From the NCBI RefSeq assembly GCF_023716485.1, contig NZ_CP092418.1, forward strand, positions 4,625,001 through 4,689,000: a DNA stretch of 64,000 nt. The letters run 5' to 3'. Source of the DNA: Microbulbifer variabilis (GTDB lineage: Bacteria; Pseudomonadota; Gammaproteobacteria; Pseudomonadales; Cellvibrionaceae). A program made the translations under genes and the position numbers. The notes below the pieces were generated by a model that was not told where the DNA came from, searched no databases, and saw only the letters and a program-made list of their open reading frames with translations. Shown in pieces: positions 37,183 to 47,200 of the stretch. Each line of letters begins with the position of its first letter. Positions within the stretch are counted from its first letter, which is position 1.

Positions 37183-37329
37183 CTATTTTTTCTTTCGGCT
37201 GTCACTAGCAAAGCGATTTTGATCTTTCATCAACTTCAATCCAAGCTCCACCTTCTTAACTTTATCCTTCAGCACGGATTTTCTACTTTTTAATTGTGAC
37301 TGAATATCTCTAATCTCATCTATCTTCAT
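37183..37329 (-). CDS. Small coiled-coil-like protein, third gene of an accessory operon
   Basis: This is a 48-residue Lys-rich helical protein (MKIDEIRDIQSQLKSRKSV..., KKVELGLKLMKDQNRF). Its ATG at 37329 lies inside the end of the previous gene (14-base overlap), so the three genes 37501-38046, 37316-37504 and this one are coupled. The A-rich sequence and lack of relatives that I can name make function unknown. Coupling by overlap is the main evidence that it is expressed. Confidence 0.45.
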   Translation of the reverse strand: MKIDEIRDIQSQLKSRKSVLKDKVKKVELGLKLMKDQNRFASDSRKKK

Positions 37330-37504
37330 TTCGCTTTAAAATCCTTTTTACATGTATCTCACTAGGGTTTGTAAGCTTGCCTCTCGGCTCATTATCGACA
37401 TCTTTTTTTGCAAGCTCTTTCAGCTCTTCTATCTCAGGGCGTAGTTTTTTAAGAGATCTTTTTATCTCTTCTCGCCCTTCTTTTGTTGTTGGATCATGCT
37501 TCAT
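37316..37504 (-). CDS. Small charged helical protein, second gene of an accessory operon
   Basis: This 62-residue protein is rich in Lys and Glu (EEIKRSLKKLRPEIEELKELAKKD), with helical periodicity and no cysteine. It overlaps the GNAT-like gene by four bases (ATGA arrangement) at its start and the 48-residue gene by 14 bases at its end. No family is recognised. It resembles the small partner proteins of toxin-antitoxin or phage-accessory operons in size and charge, but nothing diagnostic is present. Confidence 0.5.
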   Translation of the reverse strand: MKHDPTTKEGREEIKRSLKKLRPEIEELKELAKKDVDNEPRGKLTNPSEIHVKRILKRNEDR

Positions 37505-38046
37505 AACAACCTTCTCTTTTTCATTTGCCCTGGCACCTTTTGATGGTAGTAGGTGCGAGGACCAAAACCTACTGACTGATAGGTCTCTTCTAAATGGGCA
37601 AAAGGCTCAATTACCCATATTTCATCTGCACCGACGATATCAGCGAACAGGGTCGCAGCAGCAGAGATTACCGGAAGAGATCTCATCCCCAAAGGACTAG
37701 GCCTTACCGGTGTTGACTCTATAAAATCCAAACGTACTTTTGAGCCGGCTCTAGAAGTTTGGCCATATGCCAGCGCCCCCAATGTCCCAGCTGAAGTAAG
37801 AGCAATTTCGAACCGATTTGGCTTATTCTGATAAGATTTAAACAGCTCAACCCAATCCCAACCACCCCTATCTTTTCTATATCCTTTGCCTTGAAGGTTC
37901 TCCCAGTTATTTGCAAACTGGCAATCTCGCAATGTCACTCCTTTTGCATTAACACCAAAATCATTTCGAATTTCTTCAAATACAATTTCCCGGATAGCAT
38001 TATATTTCTGCTCCTTTATATTGTGATCATGGCGACGCGGATACAC
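37501..38046 (-). CDS. GNAT-like acetyltransferase, first gene of an accessory operon
   Basis: In this 181-residue protein the C-terminal third shows the GNAT pattern: ISAAATLFADIVGADEIWVIEP, then HLEETYQSVGFGPRTYYHQ (the closing YxxxGF strand). The N-terminal part (FEEIRNDFGVNAKGV..., DWVELFKSYQNKPNRFEIALTSAGTLGALAYGQTSRAGSKVRLDFIESTPVRPSP) would hold the substrate site. GNAT proteins in small accessory operons include toxins that acetylate aminoacyl-tRNA, but the canonical acetyl-CoA R/QxxGxG/A loop is only weakly seen (RPSPLGMR). It starts a three-gene overlapping unit. Confidence 0.6.
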   Translation of the reverse strand: MYPRRHDHNIKEQKYNAIREIVFEEIRNDFGVNAKGVTLRDCQFANNWENLQGKGYRKDRGGWDWVELFKSYQNKPNRFEIALTSAGTLGALAYGQTSRAGSKVRLDFIESTPVRPSPLGMRSLPVISAAATLFADIVGADEIWVIEPFAHLEETYQSVGFGPRTYYHQKVPGQMKKRRLL

Positions 38047-39013
38047 GCATACTCTCCTTTTTATCCAATTAACCCATAGTGCTTCTTGCAGGGATAAGAC
38101 TTACAAGTTTATCCAGGAGTACGAGCAGCTAGAACCATAAAGAAATTTTAAAAATAGTTTTATGACCGCCCTTGAGAACCAGGTCTCATCCAAGCGTACC
38201 TACAATAATTGATAGGCTAATCACTCATACAAAACGTACGTACCATCTAAGTATGTTTATCACTTTATTTTTTGTATAAGAATACAATTAACCGTAACCA
38301 GGAAAAGCTATGGAATCACCTCCGTACGGAAAGCAAATCGAAAAAACGTACAACTTACAATTCAACACTTGGTCAACAGGCTTAATTATAAGTATTAGAA
38401 AATTCACTCCAGAATGAGTTAAAAACCTTAAAGACTTAACTGATTATAAGTGCCTGAAAAAAAGATAGAGAAGGACACCAAAACGGCCCCTGTTGCACCA
38501 ACCAAAACTAAAGAAAATTTAAAAAGATTAAGAAAAATAAAAGTCTTGGATTATTTATCTCAATACAAAAATAACAGTATGAGCTGGCAATTTTGCTAAT
38601 ACCGGGGAACAATACTGCTCCTTCAATGCTCCACCCCAAAATATTGAATATCGCTCAACTTTCTCCACTCAAACATCCAAAATATTTGGCCACGAGAAAA
38701 GTATTGTCCGCTTAGACTCGGCAATTTCTTATGCAAGCATCATTATTTCTTGCTTCGTTGGCACCATAAATTGAAAGCCGTTTGCACCCTCATTCATCAA
38801 GTGGGCTCCACCAGTAACACAAAGCTTACGCAGGCCCTCACTCTAGCTAAGTGGTCGTTGCAGTAATGGCCCCATCCTTTCCCATCGCTCAGAAGTACCA
38901 AGCCACGGCCACAACGCCCGGTAATTTCACGCAATCCGCACCTCCAATTACCCCAACCTTCCCCAAAGATTTATGGTATTTTCTATCGCTTAAAACGGCG
39001 TCACAAAACCAAA
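38047..39013. other. A+T-rich intergenic stretch before the defence cluster
   Basis: I see no intact gene. On the minus strand about 38580-38840 reads as a possible decayed frame with two in-frame stops (TAA at 38731-38729 and TGA at 38671-38669), including NEGANGFQFMVPTKQEI and RTILFSWPN. I cannot name a family. A tRNA, repeat or origin signature was not found. The defence cluster begins at the right end, and its promoter must lie in the last few hundred bases. Confidence 0.4.
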
Positions 39014-39928
39014 ATGCCTATTCCAAGTTATCAACAACTCTTCCGCCCGCTCTTAGCAGCCATAGAAGATGGCCGTGCCCACCAAATGGTCGACCTGCAT
39101 GAGCGCCTAAGTACATTCTTTGAGCTAACCCAGGAAGAAATCCAAAGGCATCTCCCCAGCGGCCGCCAAACCTATTTCCGCAACCGCCTCGGCTGGGCCC
39201 GCACTTATCTAGGCAAAGCAGGGCTTATCGAAATCCCCGTACGCGGTAGCTACAAAATTACCGACCGTGGCCGGCAAGCATTGGTCGACTGCCCCAATGC
39301 CATTAGCAACGCCTACCTGCGCCAATACCCAGAGTTTGTAGAATTCACCCGCGGCTCCCGTGAAACCGCTGATAGATCCCAGGCAACCACCACCGACAAC
39401 GACCTAACCCCAGAAGAACGGCTACGCAGCGCCCACGCCGAGCTCAAAGACACCCTGGCAGACCAATTGCTTACCCATATCAAGCAGTGCAGCCCGCAGT
39501 TCTTTGAGCGTTTAGTCGTCGACCTGATGCTCGCTATGGGCTACGGCGGTACCGCCGAAGACGCGGGCCTTGCCACCCAATACAGCGCCGATGGCGGTAT
39601 TGATGGCATTATTAAGCAAGATCCGCTGGGACTAGACAGTATCTACCTGCAAGCCAAGCGCTACACCGAAAACACCATTGGCCGCCCAGAGATACAAAAA
39701 TTCTGCGGCGCACTGGATATGTGCCGCGCAAAGAAAGGGGTATTCATAACCACCAGCCGCTTTAGCCAGGAAGCTCAAGCATTTGTGGGCATGATTGAAA
39801 AGAAAATTATCCTGATCGACGGCGACAAACTCGCCGACCTAATGATCACCTATGGACTCGGCACTAGTGTCAAAGAAACCCTGACCCTACAAGCCATAGA
39901 CTCCGATTACTTTAGTGAAGATGATTAA
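39014..39928 (+). CDS. mrr: Mrr-family restriction endonuclease
   Basis: This 304-residue protein has an N-terminal winged-helix DNA-reading domain (about 1-95, RNRLGWARTYLGKAGLIE..., GSYKITDRGRQAL). A C-terminal Mrr_cat PD-(D/E)xK nuclease domain follows (about 165-290: FFERLVVDLMLAMGYGG, GGIDGII, IYLQAKRY, FITTSRFSQEA). The active-site acid is in GGIDG and the Gln-x-Lys pair in QAKRY. Mrr proteins cut methylated DNA. The gene starts 87 bases before hsdM and points the same way, so a shared transcript is likely. Confidence 0.92.
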   Translation: MPIPSYQQLFRPLLAAIEDGRAHQMVDLHERLSTFFELTQEEIQRHLPSGRQTYFRNRLGWARTYLGKAGLIEIPVRGSYKITDRGRQALVDCPNAISNAYLRQYPEFVEFTRGSRETADRSQATTTDNDLTPEERLRSAHAELKDTLADQLLTHIKQCSPQFFERLVVDLMLAMGYGGTAEDAGLATQYSADGGIDGIIKQDPLGLDSIYLQAKRYTENTIGRPEIQKFCGALDMCRAKKGVFITTSRFSQEAQAFVGMIEKKIILIDGDKLADLMITYGLGTSVKETLTLQAIDSDYFSEDD

Positions 39929-40015
39929 TATCGGTCTAAACCTGCCCCATCAGCCGATGCAAGCACTGAAGAACACATCGAACAACCACAAGATTTAACC
40001 AATAGTCGTAACTCC

Positions 40016-41707
40016 ATGACCAACAGCGAAGAACAACAGTTTCTCAACGACCTCGAGAAAAAACTCTGGAATGCCGCCGACAAGCTGCGCTCCACCCTGG
40101 ATGCCGCCCAATACAAGCACACCGTACTGGGCCTGATCTTCCTCAAATATGTCTCCGATGCCTTCGATATCCGCCGCGATGAACTCAGGCAGCAGCTCAC
40201 CGATGCCGACCACGACTACTTCCTCGACCCCGAGGACTTTGGCGGTGCCGACAGTGAAGACTACGCAGCAGAAATCGATATCGAACTGGAAGTGCGCGAC
40301 TACTACCTGGAAACCAATACCTTCTGGGTGCCGCAGCAGGCCCGCTGGCAGTTTCTGCAAGACAACAACAAGGCCGTAATCGGCGGTGCCGAACTCAGCT
40401 TCCAGGACGAGCGCGGCGAGGACAAAACCCTCAAAATCAGTTCCGTCGGCCACCTGATCGATAACGCCCTGGAAGCCATCGAAGCCGACAACCCCAAGCT
40501 TAAAGGGGTGCTCAACAAGCGCTACACCCAGCTGCAAATCGACCAGTCCAAACTGGGTGAGCTGATCGACCTGATCGCCACGGTGCCGTTCAACCACGCC
40601 AGCCTCAACAGCAAAGATATCCTCGGCCACGTCTACGAATATATGCTCGGCCAGTTCGCCTTGGCCGAGGGCAAGAAGGGTGGCCAGTTCTATACGCCCA
40701 AGTCTATCGTTAGCCTGATCGTGCAAATGCTCGAACCCTTCAGGGGCCGCGTGTACGACCCGGCCATGGGCTCCGGCGGCTTCTTTGTGCAGTCCGAGCA
40801 CTTTATTACCGAGCATCGTGGCAAGATTGGCGAAGTCTCCATTTACGGCCAGGAATACAACCACACCACCTGGCAGTTGGCCGCGATGAATATGGCCATT
40901 CGCGGTATCGACTTTAACTTTGGTAAAGAGCCGGCCAACACCTACATCAACGACCAGCACCCGGACCTGCGCGCCGACTTCGTTATGGCCAACCCGCCGT
41001 TCAATATGAAGGAGTGGGATACCGGCGTGGCCGACGATGACAAGCGCTGGCAATACGGCAGGCCGCCGTCTGGCAATGCCAACTTCGCCTGGCTGCAACA
41101 TATGCTCTACCACCTGGCCCCCAACGGCAGTATGGGCTTGCTGTTGGCCAACGGCTCCATGAGTTCCAACACCAATAACGAAGGGGAAATCCGCAAGCGC
41201 CTGATTGAGGCCGACCTGGTGGAGTGTATGGTGGCCCTGCCCGGCCAGCTGTTTACCAATACCCAGATCCCCGCCTGTATCTGGTTCCTGAGCAAAAACA
41301 AAGGGGCGCGCACCTCCGTTGCCGGCCGAAAGCTGCGCGATCGCCAAGGCGAAGTACTGTTTATCGACGCCCGCAACCTGGGTTATATGAAAGACCGGGT
41401 ACTGCGGGATTTTACCCAGGAAGATTTAAACCAAGTTACCGAGACCTACCACAACTGGCAGACCGGCGAAAACTACGAAGACGTACCGGGCTTTGTTAAA
41501 GCCGCCAAGTTGGAAGAGCTGCAAAAGCACGATTTTGTACTGACTCCGGGCCGCTATGTGGGCGCCGCTGCGGAAGAAGACGATGGCGAACCCTTTGCCG
41601 AGAAAATGGCCCGTTTAACCGGCCAGTTAAAAACGCAGTTTGCAGAATCGGATCGTTTAGAAGCGGAGATTAAAAAGAATTTGGCGGGGTTGGGTTTCGA
41701 TGTCTGA
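40016..41707 (+). CDS. hsdM: Type I restriction-modification methyltransferase HsdM
   Basis: This 563-residue N6-adenine methyltransferase subunit has the N-terminal HsdM_N helix bundle (about 7-150), GGQFYTPKSIVSLIVQMLEP (about 222) and the SAM motif I DPAMGSGG (248-255). It also has the catalytic motif IV NPPF (326-329). In motif I the usual Cys of DPACGSGG is Met. It forms M2S with HsdS and R2M2S with HsdR. The start of hsdS lies inside its last codons (8-base overlap). Confidence 0.95.
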   Translation: MTNSEEQQFLNDLEKKLWNAADKLRSTLDAAQYKHTVLGLIFLKYVSDAFDIRRDELRQQLTDADHDYFLDPEDFGGADSEDYAAEIDIELEVRDYYLETNTFWVPQQARWQFLQDNNKAVIGGAELSFQDERGEDKTLKISSVGHLIDNALEAIEADNPKLKGVLNKRYTQLQIDQSKLGELIDLIATVPFNHASLNSKDILGHVYEYMLGQFALAEGKKGGQFYTPKSIVSLIVQMLEPFRGRVYDPAMGSGGFFVQSEHFITEHRGKIGEVSIYGQEYNHTTWQLAAMNMAIRGIDFNFGKEPANTYINDQHPDLRADFVMANPPFNMKEWDTGVADDDKRWQYGRPPSGNANFAWLQHMLYHLAPNGSMGLLLANGSMSSNTNNEGEIRKRLIEADLVECMVALPGQLFTNTQIPACIWFLSKNKGARTSVAGRKLRDRQGEVLFIDARNLGYMKDRVLRDFTQEDLNQVTETYHNWQTGENYEDVPGFVKAAKLEELQKHDFVLTPGRYVGAAAEEDDGEPFAEKMARLTGQLKTQFAESDRLEAEIKKNLAGLGFDV

Positions 41708-43187
41708 TTGGCAAGATGTAGCGTTAACTGATATCTACGACATTAGTTCTGGCTTATCAAAGCCAGCAGGCTCCTTTGGCTCAGGCTATCCGTTTCTTAG
41801 TTTTAAGGAAGTATTTGGAAATTATTTCTTACCTGATGAACTAGAGCAGTTAGTTGAGTCCTCCGAAAAAGAGCGAGCAAAAGGGTCTATTAAACGGGGA
41901 GATGTATTCTTAACAAGAACCAGTGAAACAATGCATGAACTGGGAATGAGTAGCGTCGCTCTCAAAGACTACCCAGAGGCAACTTTCAATGGTTTTACAA
42001 AGAGACTAAGACCTAAAGTAGACTCTCAATACGAAGTGCACCCTGAATTCATGGGCTATTGCTTACGTAGTTCTAGTTTTAGGACAGGGATGTTGGCGTT
42101 CTCTACGATGTCGACACGTGCAAGCTTAAATAACGATATGATTAGCCGGCTCGTAATTCAGTTGCCGCCAATTGATACTCAAAAACATATAGCCAGAGTA
42201 TTAAAGGCGTTGGATGACAAAGCAACAGTCAACCGCCAAACCAACCAAACGCTGGAACAGATCGCCCAAACATTGTTTAAAAGCTGGTTTGTCGATTTCG
42301 AACCCACCCACGCCAAAATCGCCGCGAATCAGGCCGCTCAGCTGCGCCAGCAAGGCCAAAGCGACAGCGAGATTCTAAGCAAAATCCAGCAAGACCCACG
42401 CTGGACCAGCGCTCAGGCCGCCATCATCGCCCAAGGCAACCCCGAACAAGCCGCCATCGCCGCCCTTAACGGGGGCCAAGCCTGCGATACCCTAAGCGAA
42501 GCGCAGCAAACCCAACTTAAAACCACCGCTGCTTTGTTTCCGGATACGCTGATGGATTCGGAGTTGGGTGAGATTCCAGAAGATTGGGTATATAAAGATG
42601 CTTTGAATGTCGCGAATGTTGCAATTGGAAAAACGCCACCTAGAAAAGAAAGCCAGTGGTTTTCTAAGTGCAACGATGACATAAAATGGGTATCGATTAA
42701 GGATATGGGAGAGTCTGGAGTATATATCCAGAAAACAAATGAATTTCTAACACCAGAAGCGGTAGAGAAATTTAAGGTACGGCGCATTCCTGATAACACT
42801 TGCTTGCTTAGTTTTAAAATGACTGTTGGCAGGGTATCAATAACAGATGGAGAAATGCTATCAAATGAAGCTATTGCTCATTTTAAACTAGACGAGCCAT
42901 TCACGGTGTCTACAAATTATTTGTATCTTTATCTAAAAAACTTTGATTTCCAAGGGCTGGGGAGCACCTCATCAATAGCAACGGCTGTAAATTCTAAAAT
43001 GATAAAAAGCATGCCTATTCTAGTCCCAAACAGTGAGACATTAAATGCGTTCAACGAACTTACTTCACCAATATTTTCAACAATTAGAACGCTGACATCA
43101 GAAACAAACTCTCTTGAGGATATTAGAGACAATTTGCTACCAAAATTATTAAGTGATGAACTAATGCTCGACAGGGTTGCCGTTTGA
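41700..43187 (+). CDS. hsdS: Type I specificity subunit HsdS
   Basis: This 495-residue protein has two target-recognition domains: TRD1 at about residues 1-170 (GSGYPFLSFKEVFGNYFLP) and TRD2 at about 300-480 (GKTPPRKESQWFSKCNDDIKWV). Conserved helical regions separate and follow them (IARVLKALDDKATVNRQTNQTLEQIAQTLFKSWFVDFEP; NSLEDIRDNLLPKLL). It sets the DNA target for both modification and cutting. The TRD-coding parts are A+T-rich while the central conserved part is G+C-rich like hsdM, the expected mosaic of swapped TRDs. The stop codon is one base before the next ATG. Confidence 0.94.
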   Translation: MSDWQDVALTDIYDISSGLSKPAGSFGSGYPFLSFKEVFGNYFLPDELEQLVESSEKERAKGSIKRGDVFLTRTSETMHELGMSSVALKDYPEATFNGFTKRLRPKVDSQYEVHPEFMGYCLRSSSFRTGMLAFSTMSTRASLNNDMISRLVIQLPPIDTQKHIARVLKALDDKATVNRQTNQTLEQIAQTLFKSWFVDFEPTHAKIAANQAAQLRQQGQSDSEILSKIQQDPRWTSAQAAIIAQGNPEQAAIAALNGGQACDTLSEAQQTQLKTTAALFPDTLMDSELGEIPEDWVYKDALNVANVAIGKTPPRKESQWFSKCNDDIKWVSIKDMGESGVYIQKTNEFLTPEAVEKFKVRRIPDNTCLLSFKMTVGRVSITDGEMLSNEAIAHFKLDEPFTVSTNYLYLYLKNFDFQGLGSTSSIATAVNSKMIKSMPILVPNSETLNAFNELTSPIFSTIRTLTSETNSLEDIRDNLLPKLLSDELMLDRVAV

Positions 43188-43188
43188 C

Positions 43189-44235
43189 ATGGAGTATTTG
43201 AAGGAACAATTTAATATCGAACTACAGACTGAGTCAAACACATACATTGATGAAGGACGAATACATATACGAGAGATGCATTGGTCTCCAGATGAAATGT
43301 TAGGTCTTATCGATGAAAATGTATATGATCAAATTCTTAACGAATGGTTCGACGAACGGAAGCAAAACTACCTGCAAATAGCTGATGAAATTTTAGAAAA
43401 ATATGACAATCGAGACAGATATGAAAGTTTAAAAGAGACATTTCAGGAGGGAGTTGTGATTCCCTTTATTGGTGCTGGAATGTCCATATCGAGCAACTAT
43501 CCTGGCTGGAAGGATTATCTTAGGAAGGTTTGCTCTGAAACCAGGGTAGACTTAAGCCAGCTAAATAAACTAATGGCTACCGGCAAATATGAAGAAGCTG
43601 CACAATTGTTATTTGATGATATGGGTGCAGCTTCATTTAATGAACATCTTAAAATTACATTTAGTCGAAAAAGAGAGATTAAAGGCCCCGTTAATTATTT
43701 GCCAAAAATATTTAATTCTGGAGTAATAACAACAAACTTTGATTCTTTATTGGAAAGGACATATGCAGATCAGGGATTAAAGTTTGAAGAGATAATGTTG
43801 GGGAACTCGGCTTCAGAGTTTCCTCGGTTAGCGGCTACAGGCAAACCATTTTTGTTGAAGTTACATGGTCATGCTAATAGACAAAGAGATAGAGTTCTTA
43901 CCTTTGCTGAATATGAGGCTGCCTATTCAGAAAAAGCAGTGTTGAGAACACTTGTATCTCATACTTTTTTTGCCAAGACAATGTTATTCATGGGATGTAG
44001 TTTATCCTCTGATCGGACATTAAAGTTAATGGCTGATTATGTAGAAGAATTTGGCCATGAAAATTTACCGCAACATTATGCTATTGTAAATTTACATGAA
44101 AGTGAGGACAGGATTGCTAGAAGAGAACAGCTCGTTGCAGCAAATATCTTTCCTATATGGTATGAAAGCTCCGATCATGATGAGGCCATCGAGGCACTGC
44201 TACTTGATTTAGTCGATGGAAATATAAAAATATGA
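43189..44235 (+). CDS. SIR2-domain protein inside the hsd operon, probable NAD-targeting defence effector
   Basis: This 348-residue protein has a N-terminal helical region of about 88 residues (no SIR2 motif) and a SIR2-like Rossmann NAD-binding domain: VIPFIGAGMS (GAGMS 95-99), GVITTNFDSLLERT (TTNFD 181-185) and KLHGHAN (LHG 225-227). The short SIR2 proteins of Thoeris, DSR and similar systems use this fold to deplete NAD during infection. The gene begins one base after hsdS and overlaps hsdR by four (ATGA). That is the position of prrC in the prr cassette. Its A+T-rich composition differs from hsdM and hsdR. NADase activity is inferred. Confidence 0.85.
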   Translation: MEYLKEQFNIELQTESNTYIDEGRIHIREMHWSPDEMLGLIDENVYDQILNEWFDERKQNYLQIADEILEKYDNRDRYESLKETFQEGVVIPFIGAGMSISSNYPGWKDYLRKVCSETRVDLSQLNKLMATGKYEEAAQLLFDDMGAASFNEHLKITFSRKREIKGPVNYLPKIFNSGVITTNFDSLLERTYADQGLKFEEIMLGNSASEFPRLAATGKPFLLKLHGHANRQRDRVLTFAEYEAAYSEKAVLRTLVSHTFFAKTMLFMGCSLSSDRTLKLMADYVEEFGHENLPQHYAIVNLHESEDRIARREQLVAANIFPIWYESSDHDEAIEALLLDLVDGNIKI

Positions 44236-47200
44236 TCACGGAAGACCAACTAGAACAACTCTGCCTAGAATGGTTTAACACTCTAGGCTACAACTATACC
44301 TGCGGCTACGATATCGCCCCCGACGGCGATACCCCGGAGCGCAGCGACTACCGCCAGATTATCCTGCACAAGCGCCTGCTAAGCAGCCTGGAAGTTATCA
44401 ACCCCCAGGTGCCGCTATCCACCCTTGAGCGAGTCACCCAGCAGATCGCCACACCCGAAACACCCATCCTGATCAAAAACAATAAACAGTTTCACCAGTG
44501 GTTGCAGGAAGGGGTCAAGGTCGAGTTTAAGGATAACAACGGCGAAGTAGTAACCGACTATGTAAAGCTGGTGGACTTCGCCAATACCAAGCGCAACGAA
44601 TTTTTGGTCGTCAACCAATACACCATCACCGGCACCAAGGGAAGTCGCCGCCCGGACATTATCGTATTTATCAATGGCTTGCCGCTGGCGGTGATTGAGC
44701 TGAAAAACCCCGCCGACAACAGCGCTGATATCTGGTCAGCCTACCAGCAGCTGCAAACCTACAAAGAAGAAATCCCCGACCTGTTTATTTTTAACCAGGC
44801 GCTGGTCATCAGCGATGGCCTCAATGCCCGCGTCGGCTCCCTCACCGCCAGCAAAGAGCGCTTTTTGCCCTGGCGGGTGGTCAATAACGAGCACGACAAA
44901 CCGCACTTTGAGTATTTCTTAGAAACCCTGGTAAAAGGCTTCTTTAAGCCCGAACTGTTGTTGGACTATATCCGCCACTTTGTTCTGTTTGAGCAGGACG
45001 GCGATCAAATCGTTAAAAAGATCGCCGGTTATCACCAGTTCCACGCGGTGCGCCAAGCGGTGAAAGCGACCGTGGTTGCCGCCGAGCAATCCAGCGCGGT
45101 GACCGAACCCCGAGCGAATTATGCCGATAAAGTAGAACCCGGTTCCGGCAAGGCCGGGGTGGTTTGGCACACCCAGGGCTCCGGCAAGTCCATCTCCATG
45201 GTGTGTTACGCCAGCAAGTTGCTGGCACAGCCCGCCATGAATAATCCCACTATCGTAGTTGTCACCGACCGCAATGATCTGGATGGCCAGCTGTATAACA
45301 CCTTCTGTATGGCCGCCGATGCCCTCAAACAGACCCCGGTACAGGCCGGCGACAGAGACGAGCTGCGCCAGATAGTCGCCGCGCGCCAGTCCGGCGGTAT
45401 CGTGTTTACCACGGTGCAAAAATTTGCCCTACTCGGCGAGGAAACCAGCCACCCGGTGTTGAGCCGCCGCCACAATATCGTCGTGGTCAGCGATGAGGCC
45501 CACCGCAGCCATTATGGCGACAAGGCCAGGTTCAACACCCAAAAGGGCACTTACGCCTTCGGCTATTCCAAGCATATGCGCGATGCCTTGCCGGCGGCCT
45601 CGTTTATCGGCTTTACCGGTACCCCGGTCGACTCGGCCGATAAAGATACACGCAGGGTATTTGGTGAGTATGTCTCCATCTACGATATTCAGGATGCGGT
45701 AGACGATGGCGCCACGGTGCCCATCTACTATGAATCGCGCCTGGCCAAGCTGGATATCCACGCGGCCGATATCGAGGCGCTGAACGAGGATGTTGAAGAG
45801 GTTATTGAGGACGAAGAAGATGTGGCCGAGCGGGAGAAAACCAAATCCCACTGGGCCACGCTGGAAAAACTCGTCGGCAGCCAGCCCCGGGTGGAGCAGG
45901 TGGCCAAAGATTTAATCCAGCATTTCGACAGCCGCACCGCCTCCATGCCCGGCAAGGCCATGATCGTGGCTATGAGCCGCGAGATCTGTGTTGACCTCTA
46001 CGATGCCATCGTCGCTATCAAGCCGGAGTGGCACCACCCAGACACCGACAAGGGCGCGATCAAAATTGTGATGACCGGTTCGGCATCGGACAAAGCCAAG
46101 TTGCAGCCGCATATCTACAACAAAGAAACCAAGAAAGCGTTTGAAAAGCGCTTTAAGGATGTGAACGATCCGTTACAGCTGGTGATCGTGCGGGATATGT
46201 GGCTCACCGGCTTCGATGCCCCCATTTGCCACACCATGTATATCGACAAGCCCATGAAGGGCCACAACCTGATGCAGGCTATTGCGCGGGTTAACCGGGT
46301 GTTTAAAGACAAGCCCGGCGGCTTGGTGGTGGACTACATCGGCATTGCCAACGAGTTAAAGCAGGCACTTAAGACCTATACCGGTTCTAACGGTAAGGGC
46401 AAACCCACCCACGACGCCCATGAAGCCTACGCCATTCTGCTGGAAAAGCTCGGCGTACTGCACGATATGATGCACGGCTTTGATTACAGCCAGTACGAGA
46501 CCCAGGCCCTGCAACTGTTGCCAGGCGCCATGAACCATATCCTCAGCCTGAAAAACCCCGGCAGCGGCGAGCTGGATGGTAAACGGCGCTTTCTCGATGT
46601 GATGGCTGCGCTCAGCAAGGCCTACACCCTGTGCAGCACCCTGGAGGACGCCGCGCCCTACAAGAAAGAGATCGCCTTCTGGGGCGCGGTGAAAAACGCC
46701 ATCACCAAGTTCACCGCCATCGACAAGCGCCGCACCGATGAGGAAAAGAACTCCGCACTCAAGCAGATTATCGACAACGCCATTGTCACCGACGGTGTGG
46801 ATGATATCTTCAGCATGGTGGGCCTGGACCGCCCGAATATCGGCTTGCTGTCTCCTGAATTTATGGAAGACGTCGCCAATCTGAAAGAAAAAAACCTGGC
46901 CGTTGAGCTGCTCGAACGGCTACTGCGCGACGAAGTAAAAGCGCGCATGAAAACCGATGTGGTGTCAGAGAAAAAATACTCCGACCGCATTATGGAAGCC
47001 CTGCGCAAATACCACAATCGCGCCATTGAAACCGCTCAGGTGATTGAAGAACTGATCCAGATGGCCAAGGACATGGCCGACGATGCACAGATGGCGGAAA
47101 ACTCCGGCCTCAATACCGACGAAATCGCCTTCTACCGCGCCTTAATCCAAAACCAGTCGGCGGTAAAAGAACTGGGCGATAACAATCTTCGCGAACTCGC

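Noticed and set aside
39995..41347. Long open frame of about 450 codons on the minus strand opposite hsdM
   Set aside because: It is a shadow of the hsdM codons. It has no ribosome-binding site or recognisable domain, and its composition mirrors the G+C-rich coding strand.
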